Notes under the pieces: generated by a model
What the model was told of the DNA's origin: nothing
Databases searched by the model: none
Seen by the model: the letters and a program-made list of their open reading frames with translations, nothing else
Program-made: the position numbers and the translations under genes
Part shown: one piece after another, positions 1-5,465 of the stretch
Position numbering within the stretch: the stretch's first letter is position 1
Layout of the letters: each line of letters starts with the position of its first letter
Source of the DNA: CAZXEU01 sp964639665
GTDB taxonomy: Bacteria > Bacteroidota > Rhodothermia > Rhodothermales > Bin80
NCBI GenBank assembly: GCA_964639665.1
Contig: CAZXEU010000130.1
Span: 1 to 7,324, forward strand
DNA: 7,324 nt
Direction: 5' to 3'

Positions 1-62
1 GTATTGGTGCATCCGCGACCAAGGTCGGGAAGGCTGCCGGGACCAGAATGGCGATGGTGTGA
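1..62 (+). CDS. rplV: Probable C-terminal end of ribosomal protein uL22 (partial)
   Basis: Reading from base 3 gives IGASATKVGKAAGTRMAMV and then a TGA at 60-62. This is a short Ala/Lys/Gly-rich tail of the sort that often follows the globular part of a ribosomal protein. No conserved uL22 residues fall inside the window, so the name rests on position: rplV is the gene expected directly before rpsC in the S10 cluster. The stop either overlaps a GTG at 59-61 (GTGA arrangement) or abuts a GTG at 63-65, both of which are candidate rpsC starts. The other two forward frames across bases 1-58 are also open but read as Arg/Pro- or Cys-rich sequence unlike a ribosomal protein. If this is uL22, the protein has a C-terminal extension beyond the usual short ending. 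Confidence 0.45.
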   Translation, partial: IGASATKVGKAAGTRMAMV

Positions 63-823
63 GTGGCCCAGAGGACGAGTACCGCGCCCGCATTTCCAAC
101 TGGTATGCCGGCAAGAAGGACATGGCGGCCAAGCTCCTGGAGGACGAGGAGATTCGCCGCTACGTGACGGCCCGCCTGAAGCGGGCCGGCTTGAGCCGGG
201 TCGTTATCGAGCGAACTCCCCGCCGCGTGATTCTGACGCTGCACACCAGCCGGCCGGGCGTGGTCATCGGCCGCGGAGGCGCGGAGGTCGACAAGCTTCG
301 CGAGGAGCTCAAGAAGCTTACCGGGAAGGATATCCAGATCAACATCAACGAGATCAAGCGCCCCGAGCTCGATGCCAGTCTGGTTGCGCAGAATGTTGCC
401 CAGCAACTGGAAGGCCGCGTGTCGTTTCGGCGCGCCATGAAGCAGGCTATCCAGGGCGCCATGCGCATGGGGGCCCAGGGCATCCGCATAAAGGTGGCCG
501 GTCGTCTGGGCGGTGCCGAGATGGGCCGCGTGGAGCAGTACCTCGAGGGCCGTGTGCCGCTGCACACGATCCGGGCCGACATTGATTATTCCGAAGCCAT
601 CGCCGCCACCATCTACGGCAGCATCGGTGTAAAAGTGTGGGTGTACCGCGGTGAAATCCTGGGCAGGCCCGACCTGAGCCCGAACGTGCAGGCTCAGCGG
701 CAGCAGCTAAGACAGATGCACGCGGGTGGCCGCCGAGGAGGCGAAGGCAAGGCGCGCGAGCGGCGGCGCAGCGGTGCCGGACGCAACAGGGCCTCGGGCG
801 CACGCCGCGGCCCGCGCAGATAG
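59..823 (+). CDS. rpsC: 30S ribosomal protein uS3, with an abnormal N-terminus
   Basis: uS3 sits at the mRNA entry of the 30S subunit, binds 16S rRNA in the head and helps unwind mRNA. From about residue 13 the match is clear: SNWYAGKKD, then the type-2 KH domain with its GxxG loop (IGRGGAE, about 70-76), then the C-terminal domain with RRAM (124-127), GRLGGAEM (148-155) and EGRVPLHTIRADIDY (163-177). A basic Arg/Gly-rich tail of about 45 residues follows (about 210-254). The first 12 residues, read from GTG at 59, are acidic (MSGPEDEY) and do not match the nearly invariant M-G/A-Q-K-x-x-P-x-G-x-R-L-G start of the family. Another frame, from GTG at 63, reads VAQRT, which does resemble that start, so a frameshifting deletion near 78-94 is possible. 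The stop overlaps the strong SD of rplP. Identity is certain; the true start is not. Confidence 0.93.
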   Translation: MSGPEDEYRARISNWYAGKKDMAAKLLEDEEIRRYVTARLKRAGLSRVVIERTPRRVILTLHTSRPGVVIGRGGAEVDKLREELKKLTGKDIQININEIKRPELDASLVAQNVAQQLEGRVSFRRAMKQAIQGAMRMGAQGIRIKVAGRLGGAEMGRVEQYLEGRVPLHTIRADIDYSEAIAATIYGSIGVKVWVYRGEILGRPDLSPNVQAQRQQLRQMHAGGRRGGEGKARERRRSGAGRNRASGARRGPRR

Positions 824-833
824 AGGAGGTGAT
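824..833 (+). promoter_or_regulatory. Strong Shine-Dalgarno sequence for rplP
   Basis: AGGAGGTGAT lies just after the rpsC stop codon, with 7 nt between GGAGG and the ATG at 837. It is a 10-base match to the complement of the usual bacterial 16S rRNA 3' end (ATCACCTCCT). It fixes the rplP start and is far stronger than anything before most other genes in the window. Confidence 0.85.
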
Positions 834-836
834 TCC

Positions 837-1262
837 ATGTTGATGCCAAAGCGCACCAAGTATCGCAAGCAGCAGAAGGGACGCATTCGCGGCAATGCTT
901 CCCGCGGCACGCGCGTGGATTTTGGCGACTTCGGCCTCAAGGCCCTGGAGCCGGGCCGCGTAACGAGCAGACAGATCGAAGCTGCCCGCATCGCCATGAC
1001 CCGGCGCATGAAGCGCGCCGGGAAGGTCTATATCCGCGTCTTCCCGGACAAGCCCATCACGCGCAAGCCGGCTGAAGTACGCATGGGCAAGGGCAAGGGT
1101 GCCATTGACCACTGGGCCGCATCGATCCATCCTGGACGGATCCTGTTTGAGGTGGGTGGAGGCATTTCCCTCGAGCTAGCGCGTGAGTCGCTGCGCCTGG
1201 CGCAGCAGAAGCTTCCGCTCAAGACCAAGATGGTCGTGCGGCCGGATTACGTTGAGCAATAA
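837..1262 (+). CDS. rplP: 50S ribosomal protein uL16
   Basis: uL16 is a late-assembling 50S protein near the A site and peptidyl transferase centre. The 141-residue product begins MLMPKRTKYRKQQKGR, the classic family start, and has FGLKALEPGRVTSRQIEAAR (33-52), IRVFPDKPITRKPAEVRMGKGKG (66-88) and the C-terminal LARESLRLAQQKLPLKTKMV helix region (114-133). Arg82, in VRMGKGKG, corresponds to E. coli Arg81, which is hydroxylated by RoxA; whether that happens here cannot be told. The length is close to the usual 136-141. The start at 837 is set by the SD at 824-833; an in-frame ATG at 843 would remove the conserved ML. The gene follows rpsC by 13 nt and is followed by rpmC after 3 nt. Confidence 0.98.
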   Translation: MLMPKRTKYRKQQKGRIRGNASRGTRVDFGDFGLKALEPGRVTSRQIEAARIAMTRRMKRAGKVYIRVFPDKPITRKPAEVRMGKGKGAIDHWAASIHPGRILFEVGGGISLELARESLRLAQQKLPLKTKMVVRPDYVEQ

Positions 1263-1265
1263 GCC

Positions 1266-1460
1266 ATGATGAAGGCCAAGGAAATTCGCGCCATGAGCGT
1301 GGACGAGATTCGCGAGCGGATTCGCGAGGAAGGGGAGCAGTTGCGCGAACTCCGGTTTCGGCATGCCATCGCGCACCTGGAGAATCCGCTGCTGCTTCGC
1401 CAGAAGCGGCGCTTTCTTGCCAGGCTGCAGACCATTCTCAAGGAGGTGGATACGCCATGA
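1266..1460 (+). CDS. rpmC: 50S ribosomal protein uL29
   Basis: uL29 is a small two-helix protein beside the polypeptide exit tunnel and forms part of the docking site for SRP, trigger factor and the Sec translocon. The 64-residue product reads MMKAKEIRAMSVDEIRERI, then the family signature region LRELRFRHAIAHLENPLLLR (26-45), ending in a basic helix (QKRRFLARLQTIL). Length is normal for the family. Two ATGs in tandem (1266 and 1269) are possible starts; homologues usually begin MKAKE, so 1269 is a fair alternative. There is no SD before it; only GCC separates it from the rplP stop, so translation is probably coupled. Its last codons contain the SD of rpsQ, and its TGA overlaps the rpsQ ATG (ATGA). 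Confidence 0.96.
   Translation: MMKAKEIRAMSVDEIRERIREEGEQLRELRFRHAIAHLENPLLLRQKRRFLARLQTILKEVDTP
1440..1448 (+). promoter_or_regulatory. Shine-Dalgarno sequence for rpsQ, inside rpmC
   Basis: AAGGAGGTG lies inside the end of rpmC (codons for Lys-Glu-Val), with 10 nt between GGAGG and the rpsQ ATG at 1457. It supports that start and fits coupled translation through the ATGA stop-start overlap. Because KEV is also plausible simply as uL29 sequence, part of the match could be coincidence. Confidence 0.7.
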
Positions 1461-1711
1461 CCCGTACTGCGCGCAAGGAGCGAGTTGGCATCGTAGTAAG
1501 CAACAGGATGGACAAGAGCATCGTGGTGGGCATCGAGCGCCAGGTGCGTCATCCCATGTATGGCAAGTTCATCAAGAAGACATCACGCCTCATGGCGCAC
1601 GACGAGGAAGAGACGGCCCGTGAAGGGGACACGGTGCGCATCATGGAGACCCGGCCGCGAAGCAAGTACAAGCGGTGGCGCCTCGTGGAGGTCGTCGAGC
1701 GGGCCAAGTAG
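1457..1711 (+). CDS. rpsQ: 30S ribosomal protein uS17
   Basis: uS17 is an OB-fold primary binder of 16S rRNA in the 30S body and is needed early in assembly. The 84-residue product has RKERVGIVVSNRMDKSIVV (6-24), matching the usual GxVxSDKMDKTxVV start of the OB fold, HPMYGKFIKKTSRLMAHDE (32-50), and the family signature GDTVRIMETRPRSKYKRWRL (57-76). Length is normal. The start overlaps the rpmC stop by 4 nt and has its own SD. Nothing unusual is seen in the protein; Asn replaces the more common Asp in the SNRMDKS stretch, a mild change. Confidence 0.98.
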   Translation: MTRTARKERVGIVVSNRMDKSIVVGIERQVRHPMYGKFIKKTSRLMAHDEEETAREGDTVRIMETRPRSKYKRWRLVEVVERAK

Positions 1712-1725
1712 GCAAGAGACGTGCG

Positions 1726-2094
1726 ATGATACAACAGGAGTCAAGACTAAACGTCGCGGATAACAGCGGTGCCAAGGAAGTGCTCTGCATCCGCGTGCTC
1801 GGGGGAAGCGGGCGCCGCTACGCCCGCATTGGTGACAAGATCGTGGTTACGGTCAAGTCTGCCATCCCGGGTGGCGGTGTCAAGAAGGGGGATGTCGTGC
1901 GTGCTGTGGTGGTGCGCACCAGGAAGGAGCAAAGGCGCGACGACGGCTCGTACGTGCGCTTTGACGAGAATGCTGCTGTTCTGCTCAATCCCCAGGGAGA
2001 GCCGCGTGGTACCCGCATATTCGGGCCCGTGGCCCGTGAGCTGCGTGACCGGCGCTACATGCGCATTGTGTCCCTGGCTCCGGAAGTTATATAG
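1726..2094 (+). CDS. rplN: 50S ribosomal protein uL14
   Basis: uL14 lies on the 50S interface and takes part in an intersubunit bridge with 16S rRNA; it is also the docking site of the silencing factor RsfS. The 122-residue product is exactly the usual family length and nearly canonical: MIQQESRLNVADNSGAKEVL (1-20), GDKIVVTVKSAIPGGGVKKGDVV (36-58), the signature VVVRTRKEQRRDDGSYVRFD (61-80) followed by ENAAVLLN, and the ending YMRIVSLAPEVI. The ATG at 1726 is preferred over upstream in-frame starts, which would overlap rpsQ and add non-family residues. There is no SD in the 14-nt spacer after rpsQ. In many bacteria this is the first gene of the spc operon, but no promoter is seen here. Confidence 0.98.
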   Translation: MIQQESRLNVADNSGAKEVLCIRVLGGSGRRYARIGDKIVVTVKSAIPGGGVKKGDVVRAVVVRTRKEQRRDDGSYVRFDENAAVLLNPQGEPRGTRIFGPVARELRDRRYMRIVSLAPEVI

Positions 2095-2112
2095 ATTATC
2101 GTATACGGAGTC

Positions 2113-2490
2113 ATGGGTGCAGACATCCGAAAAGCCAAACCGCACGTCAAGAAAGGGGATCTTGTCATGCTCACCAAAGCCATTACGGCCGCGGAAGAGC
2201 GGCATGACCGCAGTCGCGGCTACGTGGGCAAGGTGCTGAAGGTGTTTCCGGAGCGCGGACGCGTGATCGTGGAGGGTGTAAATCTCCGCATACGTCATAC
2301 CCGCCCCAACCAGATGTATCCGCAGGGAGGCCGTGTGGAGCGGGAGCTGCCGATCCACATATCCAACGTGCAGCCGCTGGACGGCAACGGTGATCCCACG
2401 CGCGTGGGCCGCAAGTGGATCGAGGACCCGGATACGGGCAGTGGCCGATGGGTACGCTATGCCGCCACCACTAAATCGGAACTGGACTGA
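2113..2490 (+). CDS. rplX: 50S ribosomal protein uL24, with altered KOW loop
   Basis: uL24 starts 50S assembly by binding the 5' part of 23S rRNA and lines the exit-tunnel rim. The 125-residue product has the KOW start HVKKGDLVML (11-20), GKVLKVFPERGRVIVEGVN (39-57), the loop RHTRPNQMYPQGGRVERELP (61-80), IHISNV (81-86) and PTRVGRKW (95-102). The ending VRYAATTKSELD matches the usual VRYAKKSGE ending only loosely. The odd part is residues 22-38, where the common SGKDKGKTG loop is replaced by a longer, charged KAITAAEERHDRSRGYV, about 9 residues more than usual. Downstream sequence stays in frame and conserved, so this looks like a real insertion and not a frameshift. The start follows an A/T-rich 18-nt spacer; GGAG at 2107-2110 is too close to be a good SD. 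The rplE start follows the stop with no gap. Confidence 0.96.
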   Translation: MGADIRKAKPHVKKGDLVMLTKAITAAEERHDRSRGYVGKVLKVFPERGRVIVEGVNLRIRHTRPNQMYPQGGRVERELPIHISNVQPLDGNGDPTRVGRKWIEDPDTGSGRWVRYAATTKSELD

Positions 2491-3057
2491 GTGGCCATGA
2501 AGTATTCACCTCGCCTGCAACAGCGATACCGAAAGGAAGTCATGCCGGCGCTGCGCAAGCAGTTCCCGTACAGCAACGACTTGCAGGTGCCGCGCCTGGT
2601 CAAGATCGTGGTAAACAAGGGCATCGGGGATGCCACGCAGAACCAGAAGCTCGTGGAAAGCGGCCTGCAGGAGCTGCGCTTGATCACTGGGCAGCAGCCC
2701 ACCATTCGGAGGGCGCGCAAGAGCGTTTCGAATTTCAAGCTCCGGGCTGGAATGGCCGTCGGCGTGACCGTTACACTGCGGGGTGCGCGCATGTGGGAGT
2801 TTCTGGACCGGCTCATTACGCTGGCGCTACCTCGCGTGCGCGACTTTCGTGGCACTCCCGACCGCAGTTTCGATGGCAGAGGCAATTACTCCCTGGGAAT
2901 CAGGGAGCAGATCATATTTCCCGAGATCGACGTGGACAAGGTCGACCGCATTAGCGGCCTGGATGTCACCATAGTGACGACCGCCGCTACGGACGAGGAG
3001 GCTTACGCGCTCCTGAAGGAGCTGGGCATGCCCTTCGTGCGGCGCAGGGCGGCCTGA
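2491..3057 (+). CDS. rplE: 50S ribosomal protein uL5
   Basis: uL5 binds 5S rRNA in the central protuberance and contacts the P-site tRNA and the 30S head. The product is 188 residues from GTG at 2491, or 186 from ATG at 2497 (both in frame; neither has an SD). It shows YSPRLQQRYRKEVMPAL (5-21), the signature LVKIVVNKGIGDA (36-48), ARKSVSNFKLRAGMAVGVTV (75-94), LALPRVRDFRG (111-121), GRGNYSLGIREQIIFPEID (129-147) and TDEEAYALLKELGMPF (167-182). Length is usual for the Bacteroidota-like form. GTG directly abuts the rplX TGA, which favours coupled reinitiation there, while the ATG two codons later is the alternative. In E. coli, S8 represses the spc operon by binding mRNA near this junction; I do not see a comparable structure here. 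Confidence 0.97.
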   Translation: MAMKYSPRLQQRYRKEVMPALRKQFPYSNDLQVPRLVKIVVNKGIGDATQNQKLVESGLQELRLITGQQPTIRRARKSVSNFKLRAGMAVGVTVTLRGARMWEFLDRLITLALPRVRDFRGTPDRSFDGRGNYSLGIREQIIFPEIDVDKVDRISGLDVTIVTTAATDEEAYALLKELGMPFVRRRAA

Positions 3058-3079
3058 GACTACCAAATACAGCATTGTC

Positions 3080-3349
3080 ATGGCGAAAAAGAGCTGGGTA
3101 GCCCGGCAGAAGAAGCGCGAAAGACTGGTGGCCAAGTATGCGGACAAGCGCCGGCAGCTGAAGGCGGCCTTCGACAGCGAAGGGCTGCAGAAGCTTCCCC
3201 GCAATTCCAGTCCCTCGCGCCTGCGCAACAGGTGCCAATTGACGGGCCGCTCGCGTGGCTATATACGGATGTACGGGATATCGCGCATCGTTTTCAGGGA
3301 CATGGCTCGCGAGGGCAAGATCCCGGGGATTCGCAAGTCGAGCTGGTAG
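3080..3349 (+). CDS. rpsN: 30S ribosomal protein uS14, long zinc-free form
   Basis: uS14 binds the 16S rRNA 3' domain in the 30S head near the A and P sites. The 89-residue product is the long form: MAKKSWVARQKKRERLVAKY (1-20), LQKLPRNSSPSRLRNRCQLTGRSRGYIRMYGISRI (36-70), ending GKIPGIRKSSW. Only one Cys (residue 52) is present, so the CxxC...CxxC zinc ribbon of the short form is absent. Bacteroidota typically carry this form, which supports the taxonomic guess. A 22-nt spacer, relatively A/T-rich and without an SD, precedes the ATG. There is no sign of a paralogue or truncation. Confidence 0.98.
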   Translation: MAKKSWVARQKKRERLVAKYADKRRQLKAAFDSEGLQKLPRNSSPSRLRNRCQLTGRSRGYIRMYGISRIVFRDMAREGKIPGIRKSSW

Positions 3350-3367
3350 AAGACATCGTTACAAATT

Positions 3368-3769
3368 ATGAGTGGCATTACGGATCCCGTTGCAGACTAC
3401 CTTTCCCGTATTCGCAATGCGCAGGCGGCCGGGCATCGCTTTACGGATGTGCCGGCTTCCAAGCTGAAGCGGGCCATTACCAAGATTCTGGTAGAAAAGG
3501 GCTACGTCCGCAACTTTCTCAACATCGATGACGGTAAACAGGGACTGCTTCGCATCTTTCTCAAGTACGACCGACTGGGCCGCGGGGCCATACGCGAGCT
3601 CAAGCGGGCTTCTAGGCCGGGGCTGCGGACCTATGTCCGGGCCGTAGACCTGCCCAGGGTGCGCAACGGTCTCGGCACGGCCATCGTATCGACTTCGCAG
3701 GGGGTGATGACAGACAAGGAGGCTCGCAGAATCAATACCGGCGGTGAAGTGCTGGCGTTCGTCTTTTAA
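3368..3769 (+). CDS. rpsH: 30S ribosomal protein uS8
   Basis: uS8 is a primary 16S rRNA binder in the central domain and, in E. coli, the translational repressor of the spc operon. The 133-residue product has TDPVADYLSRIRNAQAA (5-21), VPASKLKRAITKILVEKGYV (28-47), IRELKRASRPGLRTYV (75-90) and the C-terminal rRNA-binding signature GTAIVSTSQGVMTDKEARR (103-121), ending GGEVLAFVF. This is close to the usual 130-133 residues. The ATG follows an 18-nt spacer (relatively A/T-rich, no SD) after rpsN, and rplF follows after 12 nt. Whether it autoregulates here cannot be judged from sequence. Confidence 0.98.
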   Translation: MSGITDPVADYLSRIRNAQAAGHRFTDVPASKLKRAITKILVEKGYVRNFLNIDDGKQGLLRIFLKYDRLGRGAIRELKRASRPGLRTYVRAVDLPRVRNGLGTAIVSTSQGVMTDKEARRINTGGEVLAFVF

Positions 3770-3781
3770 CCGGAAGACATC

Positions 3782-4339
3782 ATGTCACGTATAGGAAAGC
3801 TTCCCATTTCTCTTCCGGACGGCGTGAGTGCCGTGGTTGAGAAGACGGGTACCGTCGTGGTGCGAGGGCCCAAGGGAGAGCTGCGCCAGGAGATCAGCTC
3901 CGAAATCTCGGTGGAGCAGGAGAACGGGGTCATCCGCGTCACGCGTGCTTCGAACCAGAAGCGGCACCGGGCCCTGCACGGACTGTACCGGTCGCTGATC
4001 AACAACATGGTCACGGGCGTTACCCAAGGCTTCCGCAAGGATCTGGAAATCGTCGGCGTGGGCTCGCGCGCGGAAGTGAAGAACGGCGTGCTGGAATTGG
4101 CGCTCGGGTTTTCTCATCTCATTGTCTTTGTTCCGCCGCCGGAAGTGACCGTAACAGCGGAAGCTGGCCGGCGCGGCCAGAATCCCAGGATCACGGTCGA
4201 GGGCATTGACAAGCAAATGGTGGGCCACGTGGCGGCCAAGATTCGCGGGCTGCGTCCGCCGGAGCCGTACAAGGGCAAGGGCGTGCGCTATGTGGGGGAA
4301 TATGTACGCCGCAAGGCCGGCAAGACGGCGGCTCGATAG
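3782..4339 (+). CDS. rplF: 50S ribosomal protein uL6
   Basis: uL6 sits at the base of the L7/L12 stalk near the sarcin-ricin loop and is important for factor binding. The 185-residue product has the two-domain family layout: MSRIGKLPISLPDGV (1-15), GPKGELRQ (29-36), HRALHGLYRSLINNMVTGVTQGF (62-84), YxGVG-like LEIVGVGSRAEVK (88-100), and the C-terminal signature RPPEPYKGKGVRYVGEYVRR (158-177) followed by KAGKTAAR. Length matches the family (about 177-185). The start is fixed by the conserved MSRIGK. No SD is present in the 12-nt spacer. Confidence 0.98.
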   Translation: MSRIGKLPISLPDGVSAVVEKTGTVVVRGPKGELRQEISSEISVEQENGVIRVTRASNQKRHRALHGLYRSLINNMVTGVTQGFRKDLEIVGVGSRAEVKNGVLELALGFSHLIVFVPPPEVTVTAEAGRRGQNPRITVEGIDKQMVGHVAAKIRGLRPPEPYKGKGVRYVGEYVRRKAGKTAAR

Positions 4340-4351
4340 GACACATTTACC

Positions 4352-4717
4352 ATGGCAGAACGAAAGGCCAGAACCCTCAAGTCGGCACGGCGGCGGCGCG
4401 TCAAGCGTAGCGTGCGCAAGCGTGTGCACGGCACACGGGAGCGTCCACGTCTCACCGTGTTCCGCTCCAACAGGCACATTTATGCCCAACTCATTGACGA
4501 CATTTCGGGCACGACCCTGGCGGCAGCCTCCAGCCTGGCAGAGGCGGAGCTCTCCGGCAGCTCTCTCGAAGTAGGCCAGGCAGTTGGCAAGACGCTCGCG
4601 GCGCGCGCTCGCGAGGCAGGCATAGAGTCGGCGATCTTCGATAGGAACGGATACCGTTACCTTGGCCGCGTCCGGGCGCTGGCCGAAGGTGCGCGCAAGG
4701 GCGGGCTGGCGTTTTAA
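4352..4717 (+). CDS. rplR: 50S ribosomal protein uL18
   Basis: uL18 brings 5S rRNA into the central protuberance together with uL5. The 121-residue product has a very basic N-terminus (MAERKARTLKSARRRRVKRS), then GTRERPRLTVFRSNRHIYAQ (27-46) with LIDDISGTTLAAASS (47-61), VGQAVGKTLAARAREAGI (74-91), and the signature FDRNGYRYLGRVRALAEGAR (96-115) ending GGLAF. Length is normal. Homologues usually have DRGGY and YHGRV where this has DRNGY and YLGRV, minor substitutions. The spacer before it (relatively A/T-rich, no SD) is 12 nt. Confidence 0.97.
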   Translation: MAERKARTLKSARRRRVKRSVRKRVHGTRERPRLTVFRSNRHIYAQLIDDISGTTLAAASSLAEAELSGSSLEVGQAVGKTLAARAREAGIESAIFDRNGYRYLGRVRALAEGARKGGLAF

Positions 4718-4738
4718 TCACACTTATAAGGCGTGCAT

Positions 4739-5272
4739 ATGGCAAGGGACAGGGGCGGACGGCGTTCGTCGGACGATTCGGGAGCGCAGTCCGACTGGAT
4801 CGAGCGTCTGGTCACGGTCAATCGCGTGGCCAAGGTGGTCAAGGGCGGCCGCCGGTTTTCATTCAACGCCGTGGTTGTCGTCGGAGACGGCAAGGGCAAG
4901 GTAGGTGCGGGTCTGGGCAAGGCCAATGAAGTCGCCGATGCCATTGCCAAGGGGACGGAGGCGGCCAAGAAGCGGCTTATCACGGTGCCGGTGACTGGCC
5001 GCGGAACCATACCGCATCGGGTTATCGGCAAGCAAGACGCCGGTCGCGTGCTCTTGCAGCCGGCCTCGGAGGGCACCGGGGTCATTGCCGGCGGAGGCGT
5101 GCGAGCGGTGCTGGAGTGCGCCGGCATCAAGAACATCCTGTCCAAGTCGCTGGGTACCAGCAATCCGCATAACCAGGTCGGCGCAACGCTGGCCGCCCTG
5201 CGAAGCCTGGAGGATCCCGTCGAGGTCGCACGTCGCCGGGGCCTGCCGCTGCGACGCGTTTTCGAGGGATAG
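4739..5272 (+). CDS. rpsE: 30S ribosomal protein uS5
   Basis: uS5 lies at the mRNA entry and on the back of the 30S, and mutations in it affect decoding accuracy. The 177-residue product has an N-terminal arm, then the double-stranded-RNA-binding-like S5 domain: WIERLVTVNRVAKVVKGGRR (20-39), FSFNAVVVVGDGKGKVGAGLGKANEV (40-65) and TVPVTGRGTIPHRVIGK (82-98), followed by the second domain with LLQPASEGTGVIAGGGVRAVLECAGI (105-130) and SLGTSNPHNQVGATLAAL (137-154). ATG at 4739 is preferred to the in-frame GTG at 4733 because homologues begin close to MA and a weak SD-like AAGG at 4728-4731 is 7 nt from the ATG. rpmD follows after 4 nt. Confidence 0.97.
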   Translation: MARDRGGRRSSDDSGAQSDWIERLVTVNRVAKVVKGGRRFSFNAVVVVGDGKGKVGAGLGKANEVADAIAKGTEAAKKRLITVPVTGRGTIPHRVIGKQDAGRVLLQPASEGTGVIAGGGVRAVLECAGIKNILSKSLGTSNPHNQVGATLAALRSLEDPVEVARRRGLPLRRVFEG

Positions 5273-5276
5273 GATC

Positions 5277-5456
5277 ATGCAGCTGAAAGTGACACAGGTA
5301 AGAAGCCTCATCCATGCGTCCGCACGCCAGCGCAGGACAATGGAGGCGCTCGGGCTGCGCCGCATGAGCCACACGGTATACCAGAAGGACACGCCTGCCA
5401 TCCGTGGCATGATTCGCAAGGTACGCCACCTGGTCGAGGTTACCGAGACCCAATAA
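5277..5456 (+). CDS. rpmD: 50S ribosomal protein uL30
   Basis: uL30 is a small protein on the 50S near 5S rRNA; some bacteria lack it, so its presence is a modest lineage marker. The 59-residue product reads MQLKVTQVRSLIHASARQRR (1-20), then TMEALGLRRMSHTVYQKDTP (21-40), then AIRGMIRKVRHLVEVTE (41-57), matching the family along its whole length. The ATG at 5277 lies 4 nt after the rpsE stop and agrees with the conserved M-x-LKxTQVRS start; longer in-frame readings run into rpsE and are not plausible. No SD is visible, so coupling with rpsE is likely. Confidence 0.97.
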   Translation: MQLKVTQVRSLIHASARQRRTMEALGLRRMSHTVYQKDTPAIRGMIRKVRHLVEVTETQ

Positions 5457-5465
5457 CACGGCAAG

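Noticed and set aside
1712..1725. A promoter for a separate spc operon between rpsQ and rplN
   Set aside because: The spacer is only 14 nt and no convincing -10/-33 elements are seen just upstream.
1747..2358. A 203-codon minus-strand open frame opposite rplN and rplX
   Set aside because: His-rich, low-information translation that mirrors conserved + strand genes; no support as a gene.
2460..2520. Possible uS8 translational repressor site at the rplX-rplE junction, as in E. coli
   Set aside because: The two genes abut with no spacer and I could not draw a helix with the bulged core seen in E. coli; not supported from sequence alone.
3785..4489. A 234-codon open reading frame on the minus strand opposite rplF and rplR
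   Set aside because: It lies wholly opposite two clear ribosomal protein genes, has no recognisable family features, and long antisense frames are expected in GC-rich coding DNA.
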